From: Bacteroidota bacterium
GTDB lineage: Bacteria > Bacteroidota > Bacteroidia > Bacteroidales > WCHB1-69
Reading direction: 5' to 3'
Length of the DNA: 19,316 bases
NCBI GenBank assembly: GCA_023392945.1
Contig: JAEWNB010000083.1
Coordinates: 1-19,316, forward strand
A program made the position numbers and the translations under genes. Each line of letters opens with the position of its first letter. Position 1 is the first letter of the stretch. Shown here one piece after another: positions 15,628-19,316 of the stretch. The notes under the pieces are model-generated. The model was not told the DNA's origin. It made no database searches and saw only the letters and a program-made list of their open reading frames with translations.

Positions 15628-16566
15628 ATGAGTAGAGTAAATTTTGAACAATTATTAGAAGCAGGTTGCCACTTCGGTCACTTGAGAAGAAAATGGAATC
15701 CCGCAATGGCTCCATATATTTTTATGGAAAAAAACGGCATCCATATTATCGACCTTTATAAAACAATCGATAAAATTGACGAAGCTTGTGCAGCTGCTAA
15801 ACAAATAGCAAAATCAGGAAGAAAAATCTTATTTGTTGCCACTAAAAAGCAAGCGAAAGATACAGTTTCCGAATTAGTAAAAGGAATCGGAATGCCATAC
15901 GTTACTGAACGTTGGCCCGGCGGTATGCTAACCAATTTCTTTACCATCAGAAAAGCGGTAAAAAAGATGACTGATATTGACCGTCTAATGGCCAGCGCTC
16001 AATTTAACAACCTTTCTAAAAGGGAAAAATTGCAAATTCAACGTGAAAGAGCCAAACTGGAAAAGAACTTGGGATCTATCTCCGATTTGTCCAGATTGCC
16101 TTCCGCAGTTTTTATTGTAGATACTTTGAAAGAACATATCGCTGTGGCAGAAGCTCAACGATTAAATATTCCAACTTTTGCAATTGTTGATACCAATTCT
16201 AACCCCAATCAAATTGACTATCCAATTCCTGCGAATGACGATGCTTCTAAATCTATTTCTGTTATCCTAAAAACTGTCTGTGATGCAATCGCAGAAGGTA
16301 TGGCTGAAAGAAAAATTGAAAAAGAATCTATTGAAGAGGATGCCCCGGAATTTGATGTTGATACCAATTATAATAAAGAACCCATTGTGATTGAAGCAGA
16401 TGATTTAGAAGAAGTTGTAGTTGGAATTATCGCTCCTGAAACCGTTAAACCTGTTAAAAAGGCAAAAACAATTGATAGCGAAGAAAGTGAAGAAGAAGCT
16501 CCTGCTAAAAGAAAAAGAACTACGGTTAAAAAAGCTCCTGCTAAAACAGGTTCCAGTAAGAAATAA
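15628..16566 (+). CDS. rpsB: 30S ribosomal protein S2 with an 83-residue charged C-terminal extension (312 aa)
   Basis: S2 binds late to the small subunit near S1. The core is unmistakable: NFEQLLEAGCHFGHLRRKWNPAMAPYIF near the start, HIIDLYKT, ILFVATKKQAKD, ERWPGGMLTNF, LPSAVFIVDTLKE and PTFAIVDTNSNPNQIDYPIPANDDA. The core ends around residue 229 (GMAERK). It is followed by an acidic stretch (ESIEEDAPEFD, EADDLEEVV, SEESEEEAP) and then a Lys/Ala/Pro tail (KRKRTTVKKAPAKTGSSKK). The frame is open upstream to a TTG at 15562 and an ATG at 15604. ATG at 15628 is chosen because MSRVNFEQ matches the family start and follows an A-rich stretch. tsf follows after 32 bases, the usual rpsB-tsf pair. Confidence 0.95.
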   Translation: MSRVNFEQLLEAGCHFGHLRRKWNPAMAPYIFMEKNGIHIIDLYKTIDKIDEACAAAKQIAKSGRKILFVATKKQAKDTVSELVKGIGMPYVTERWPGGMLTNFFTIRKAVKKMTDIDRLMASAQFNNLSKREKLQIQRERAKLEKNLGSISDLSRLPSAVFIVDTLKEHIAVAEAQRLNIPTFAIVDTNSNPNQIDYPIPANDDASKSISVILKTVCDAIAEGMAERKIEKESIEEDAPEFDVDTNYNKEPIVIEADDLEEVVVGIIAPETVKPVKKAKTIDSEESEEEAPAKRKRTTVKKAPAKTGSSKK

Positions 16567-16598
16567 CTAATTTTATTAACATATTAAATATTTGAAAA

Positions 16599-17423
16599 AT
16601 GGCAATTACTGCTGCAGATGTAAATAAACTAAGACACGAAACAGGTGCCGGTATGATGGATTGTAAAAATGCACTTGTTGAATCTAATGGAGATTTTGAA
16701 CTAGCTATAGATATTCTGAGAAAAAAAGGACAAAAAGTAGCTGCTAAACGTGCTGACCGCGCTTCTAATGAAGGTCGCGTGATGGCTAAAACTAATGCAG
16801 AAAAAACTTTTGCTGCTGTTTTGGTGATTAGTTGTGAAACCGACTTTGTTGCTAAAAATTCTGATTTTGTTTCTTTTGCTGAAAATATCATGAGTCATGC
16901 AATGGAAAATAAAATTTCAACTCGTGAAGAGCTTTTGAACTGCTCCATCAATGGCAGAAAAGTTGAAGAGCTTCTTATTGATATGACAGGTAAAACAGGC
17001 GAGAAAGTAGAACTTCCTGCCTATAATGTCATCAATGCTCCATGCGTATCAGCTTACAATCATAATGGAAATCGTTTGGCTACCATTGCTGCATTCAATC
17101 TCACCGGCTATGATAAAGTAGCTTATGAAATTGCTATGCAAATTGCTGCTATGAATCCTATTTCTCTTAATGCTGATTCTATTCCTCAAAATATTATCGA
17201 TCATGAACTTGAAATAGCTCGTGAAACTACCCGTCAGGAAGGAAAACCAGAAAATATGATTGAAAAAATTGCACAAGGCAAATTGAATAAATTCTTTAAA
17301 GAAAGTACTTTACTCAATCAGGAATTTATTATGAATAATAAAATTTCTGTGGGAGACTACTTGAAAGAAAATAATAAAGAGTTAACTTGTTCCGGATTTT
17401 TCCGCCTTCAGTTAGGGGCGTAA
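16599..17423 (+). CDS. tsf: Elongation factor Ts (274 aa)
   Basis: EF-Ts is the guanine-nucleotide exchange factor that recharges EF-Tu in the cytosol. The N-terminal UBA-like domain (ITAADVNKLRHETGAGMMDCKNALVESNGDFELAIDILRKKG, about 3-44) is followed by AAKRADRASNEGRV. The core contains CETDFVAKNSDF, the contact region for EF-Tu, and repeats the exchange domain with HNGNRLATIAAFNL. The length is normal for Bacteroidota. The start ATG follows a GAAAA stretch. It is the last gene of the rplM-rpsI-rpsB-tsf unit, with an intrinsic terminator beginning 30 bases after its stop codon. Confidence 0.97.
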   Translation: MAITAADVNKLRHETGAGMMDCKNALVESNGDFELAIDILRKKGQKVAAKRADRASNEGRVMAKTNAEKTFAAVLVISCETDFVAKNSDFVSFAENIMSHAMENKISTREELLNCSINGRKVEELLIDMTGKTGEKVELPAYNVINAPCVSAYNHNGNRLATIAAFNLTGYDKVAYEIAMQIAAMNPISLNADSIPQNIIDHELEIARETTRQEGKPENMIEKIAQGKLNKFFKESTLLNQEFIMNNKISVGDYLKENNKELTCSGFFRLQLGA

Positions 17424-17452
17424 AGATTAATATATTATTGCTTTGATCGAAG

Positions 17453-17480
17453 AAGCTGTCTCAAAAGGACAGCTTTTTTT
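17453..17480 (+). terminator. Intrinsic terminator after tsf
   Basis: AAGCTGTC (17453-17460) pairs with GACAGCTT (17468-17475), an 8-bp perfect stem with a 7-base loop (TCAAAAG), followed by a T-run to 17480. It ends where the convergent XRE-regulator gene ends (17479), so it may also help stop transcription from that side. Confidence 0.88.
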
Positions 17481-18060
17481 ATTCGGGATAATAGGTATCA
17501 AAACTCTTATTGGAATAAAAAAAGATAATTTTCTCTATTTTATTATTCATGGAGGGAAGTTCTGAGCCGGTTACTGAATTCTTGTCAAGGGGAGACTCTT
17601 TAGGATTTTCCTGCCGATTTTCTTCATTTTTAACTGTTTTCTGAGCATCTTGACTATTTATAACTGTATCTTCTTCTATTTCTTTAGAATCGGGTGTAGC
17701 TTGAATTACACTTTCTTTTGCTGCAATATTCAATTCTCCGGTAGTTGACTCATGGAATAAGTCTTGTTGAACTGAGATTTTTGGAGCTTCGGTTTTATCA
17801 GTTATAATGGATGTTTTTTCTAAATTCATCAATTCTAAATCATCATTTGAACTGGTAAGCATGTTGCCGACATTCATGATTAACCACTCTGTGGATATAT
17901 CCGGATAGGTTGTCAATATTCTTCGTACAAATTCTAAACTGGGTAAATTCCTTCCGGAAAAGATATGTGTTAAATTTGAACGATTAATTCCAAGCGATTC
18001 GGCAAATTGTGCCGGGGTCAATTGCTTGTACTCCATTATTAATTTAATTCTCTCTACCAT
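17479..18060 (-). CDS. XRE/Cro-family helix-turn-helix protein with a long charged tail (193 aa)
   Basis: The first 65 residues form an XRE-type DNA-binding domain: a helix with VERIKLIMEYKQLT, the turn PAQFAESLGINRSNLTHIFSGRNLPS, in which QFAESLGI and RSNLTHIFSG are the two HTH helices, and EFVRRILTTYPDISTEWLI, a pattern common in Bacteroidota HTH proteins. Residues from about 75 on are low-complexity and acidic or polar (Glu, Lys, Ser, Thr), probably disordered, ending SFDTYYPE. No enzymatic or ligand domain is present. It is probably a DNA-binding regulator. The large motif-rich region upstream, with a palindrome-like site abutting its start codon, suggests autoregulation, but targets are unknown. 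A promoter is seen at 18152-18183. Confidence 0.85.
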   Translation of the reverse strand: MVERIKLIMEYKQLTPAQFAESLGINRSNLTHIFSGRNLPSLEFVRRILTTYPDISTEWLIMNVGNMLTSSNDDLELMNLEKTSIITDKTEAPKISVQQDLFHESTTGELNIAAKESVIQATPDSKEIEEDTVINSQDAQKTVKNEENRQENPKESPLDKNSVTGSELPSMNNKIEKIIFFYSNKSFDTYYPE

Positions 18061-18063
18061 GTT

Positions 18064-18079
18064 GTTTACATTTTTAAAC
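18064..18079. promoter_or_regulatory. Palindrome-like site abutting the XRE-regulator start codon
   Basis: GTTTACATTTTTAAAC has arms GTTTA and TAAAC around six bases and lies 3 bases before the start codon. The same GTTTACATT appears inverted at 18170-18178, inside the predicted promoter of the gene, so the pair could be operator sites for autorepression. This is an inference. Confidence 0.35.
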
Positions 18080-18108
18080 AGTAATCAATATCCTTATTAC
18101 ATAAATAG

Positions 18109-18146
18109 TACATTTGTAATCAATTGTTGTTTTTACTTTTGTTACA
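18109..18146 (+). repeat. Imperfect direct repeat, copy A
   Basis: The order ACATTTGTA, then AATTGTTGTTT, then ACTTTTGTTA is shared with copy B at 18459-18493 (ACATTTGTA, AATTGTTGTTT, ACATTTGTTA), with small insertions between blocks. The two copies are about 350 bases apart. Confidence 0.5.
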
Positions 18147-18151
18147 AAGTG

Positions 18152-18183
18152 CAAATATAGCAATTTAATAATGTAAACTGCAA
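18152..18183 (-). promoter_or_regulatory. Candidate promoter for the XRE-family regulator
   Basis: On the minus strand, TTG (18181-18183), 21 bases, then TATATTTG (18152-18159). It would give a leader of about 85 bases. The spacer contains GTTTACATT, the half-site that recurs next to the start codon. Confidence 0.5.
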
Positions 18184-18261
18184 CAATGTTGAAAAGTTTT
18201 TGATATTTTACTTTAATATTAATACATAATATACTTATATTCAGTTACTTATTTAAAATTT

Positions 18262-18289
18262 AGTTGTTAAATAGCGAATGTTAACAACT
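18262..18289. promoter_or_regulatory. Perfect 9-bp inverted repeat with 10-bp spacer, operator-like
   Basis: AGTTGTTAA (18262-18270) and TTAACAACT (18281-18289) are exact inverted copies with centres 19 bases apart. No T-run follows on either side, so an operator is more likely than a terminator. Confidence 0.45.
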
Positions 18290-18458
18290 TTGAACCTGTA
18301 TTTTATAAATCACTTTATATAAAATAGATTATTATCTTGGAAATCATTAAGTTACAGAAATTATTCAATTATAAAAAGCTTTATTTGAATTATTTGTGAT
18401 AATAACTCCTATTTACATTTGTTACAATTTATAATTACATTTGTTTTTTGTATTAATT

Positions 18459-18493
18459 CACATTTGTATACTAATTGTTGTTTACATTTGTTA
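18459..18493 (+). repeat. Imperfect direct repeat, copy B
   Basis: This matches copy A (18109-18146) in the same block order. It ends in TACATTTGTTA where copy A has TACTTTTGTTA. Confidence 0.5.
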
Positions 18494-18543
18494 TTATTTT
18501 AAATGTGTTACAAAAGTAAATTATATCTATTAAGGAATATTAC

Positions 18544-18559
18544 TACTTTAATTAAAGTA
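18544..18559. promoter_or_regulatory. 16-bp perfect palindrome
   Basis: TACTTTAATTAAAGTA is its own reverse complement. The half TACTTTAAT also occurs at 18209-18217. In AT-rich DNA a 16-bp palindrome can arise by chance, but its place among other motifs makes it a candidate protein-binding site. Confidence 0.35.
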
Positions 18560-18689
18560 TATAACCAGCGTTGATAATTTAAATTTCTATGAAAATAATT
18601 TATTCCCCTCTACCCTATTTAGAAATCAATAATTCTACTATAGATTCAAGTTTTATTTTAATTTTTAATTCTCAAGGCGATATAATTTA

Positions 18690-18697
18690 TATTTTTG
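18690..18697 (+). promoter_or_regulatory. Candidate -7 promoter box (TATTTTTG) for the DUF486 gene
   Basis: TATTTTTG matches TAnnTTTG, with TTC (18669-18671) 18 bases upstream in place of TTG. The leader would be about 70 bases. Confidence 0.5.
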
Positions 18698-18772
18698 CAT
18701 GTTTAATCTTAGAGAAATAGTATTTTATATATTGCTTAGATAGAAGATAAGAAAATTAAAAAAATAATAACG

Positions 18773-19141
18773 ATGAAAATTATAACCACAATTCTCCTAT
18801 TAGTAATTTCTAATGTCTTTATGACATTTGCTTGGTATGCTCACCTGAAATTTAAGGATATCAGTTTTCTTAATAACATAAGGCTTCCAACCATTATCTT
18901 GCTGAGTTGGGGAATGGCCTTTTTTGAGTATTGTTTTCAGGTCCCTGCCAACAGATATGGATATATTGCCAACGGAGGCCCGTTTAATTTATGGCAACTG
19001 AAAGTTATACAAGAAGTAATCACTCTGGTAATCTTTACACTCTTTACCGTTTTATTTTTTAAAAATGAGACTTTTAAAATTAACCACCTGATTGGGTTTG
19101 GTTGCCTGATAATGGCTGTCTATTTTATTTTTAAAGATTAA
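18773..19141 (+). CDS. DUF486/DMT-family small integral membrane protein (122 aa)
   Basis: The protein has four hydrophobic segments (about 4-25, 40-55, 78-97 and 103-120), and is probably an inner-membrane protein of the drug/metabolite-transporter superfamily, DUF486 branch. The family pattern is visible: NVFMTFAWYAHLKF after the first helix, LLSWGMAFFEYCFQVPANRYGY, GPFNLWQLKVIQEVITL, and the C-terminal INHLIGFGCLIMAVYFIF. Its length (about 110-120 aa) is that of the family, half the size of a ten-helix DMT transporter, so it would have to act as an oligomer. Substrate and role are unknown. It is transcribed toward porX, with 100 bases between. Confidence 0.87.
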   Translation: MKIITTILLLVISNVFMTFAWYAHLKFKDISFLNNIRLPTIILLSWGMAFFEYCFQVPANRYGYIANGGPFNLWQLKVIQEVITLVIFTLFTVLFFKNETFKINHLIGFGCLIMAVYFIFKD

Positions 19142-19142
19142 C

Positions 19143-19178
19143 TTATACTAACCCGACGCAATATTTCGTTATACTAAC
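19143..19178 (+). promoter_or_regulatory. Direct repeat TTATACTAAC x2 upstream of porX
   Basis: TTATACTAAC occurs at 19143-19152 and 19169-19178, 26 bases apart start to start. The second copy sits in a small dyad, CGTTA-TAC-TAACG (19168-19180 approximately). No TAnnTTTG box is evident between here and porX, so these repeats may mark an activator site or an unusual promoter. Confidence 0.4.
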
Positions 19179-19241
19179 GATTTAACCGGAAAATCTTAAA
19201 TAATTGATTGATCATTAATAACATAATTATAATCTAAAACT

Positions 19242-19316
19242 ATGAGTGTTAAAATTCTGTGGGCTGATGATGAGATAGATTTACTAAAACCCCATATTCT
19301 GTTTCTCAACAATAAA
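19242..19316 (+). CDS. porX: Start of porX, T9SS response regulator (first 25 codons, truncated by window edge)
   Basis: The 25 residues begin MSVKILWADDEIDLLKPHIL and continue to the window edge. The acidic pocket DDE of a CheY-like receiver (residues 9-11) follows the first beta strand, and the continuation ..IDLLKPHILFL is very close to PorX proteins. These pair a receiver domain with a PglZ-type phosphatase domain and control type IX secretion genes together with the PorY kinase. Only the first strand and helix are in the window, so the PglZ part that would confirm the call cannot be seen. Another orphan receiver protein is possible but less likely. Confidence 0.75.
   Translation, partial: MSVKILWADDEIDLLKPHILFLNNK

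Larger units (their letters stand above)
18061..18772. other. 712-bp gene-free region dense in repeated and palindromic motifs
   Basis: No plausible gene is present in this very AT-rich divergent spacer. On the plus strand TACATTTG occurs four times (18109, 18414, 18436, 18483) and TACTTTTG once (18134). Near matches are CACATTTG (18459) and an inverted TACTTTTG (18511-18518). The wider consensus is about TTTACATTTGTTA. A hairpin-like repeat (ATTCAA..ATAAA with TTTAT..TTGAAT, 18363-18390) has an AAGC loop and a 2-base bulge. Other elements are listed separately. Each TACATTTG also fits the TAnnTTTG promoter box, so multiple promoters or repeated protein-binding sites are both possible. Confidence 0.6.

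Noticed and set aside
18061..18520. CRISPR-like array
   Set aside because: The repeated unit is only about 10-13 bases, is degenerate and irregularly spaced, and there are no cas genes.
18061..18772. Replication origin or iteron-type origin
   Set aside because: The region is AT-rich with repeats, but I see no DnaA boxes and no dnaA, rep or partition gene nearby.

Overview
The window comes from an AT-rich member of the Bacteroidota (Bacteroidetes). Four things point there. A type IX secretion (T9SS) sorting domain lies at the left edge and the start of the T9SS regulator PorX at the right edge. A TonB-dependent receptor is paired with a DUF4249 lipoprotein. Many genes are preceded by the phylum's promoter signature, TAnnTTTG (-7) with or without TTG about 18-21 bases upstream. 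Start codons sit behind A-rich stretches rather than clear Shine-Dalgarno sites. I cannot name the genus.

Layout. Positions 1-215 hold the 3' end of a T9SS cargo gene. A minus-strand block (444-4005) follows with two secreted proteins of unknown function and a small doubtful ORF. A complete IS256-family insertion sequence (1395-2768, 8-bp target duplication) has landed in the 5' leader of one of them. Positions 4304-10731, all minus strand, encode a GT2 glycosyltransferase, a large secreted protein of unknown function, FabG, a DUF4249 lipoprotein and its TonB-dependent receptor. Positions 10846-11780 (plus) are rsgA, a ribosome-assembly GTPase broken by an apparent one-base deletion. It converges on a DUF1573 protein, which is followed (still minus) by mpl, a peptidoglycan-recycling ligase. 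Divergent from mpl is the translation cluster rplM-rpsI-rpsB-tsf (14673-17423), which ends in a clear intrinsic terminator. A minus-strand XRE-type regulator (17479-18060) and a plus-strand DUF486 membrane protein (18773-19141) flank a 712-bp gene-free region rich in repeated and palindromic motifs. porX starts at 19242 and runs off the window.

How they fit together. Most of the content is core metabolism and envelope biology: fatty-acid synthesis, peptidoglycan recycling, glycosyl transfer, outer-membrane uptake, protein secretion and translation. I see no defence system, CRISPR array, prophage or biosynthetic cluster, and no convincing new multi-gene system. The features most worth a second look are the motif-dense region at 18061-18772, the IS insertion that separates a gene from its likely promoter, the rsgA frameshift, the structured leader of rplM, and two hairpin-forming intergenic elements (280-333 and 4154-4246).
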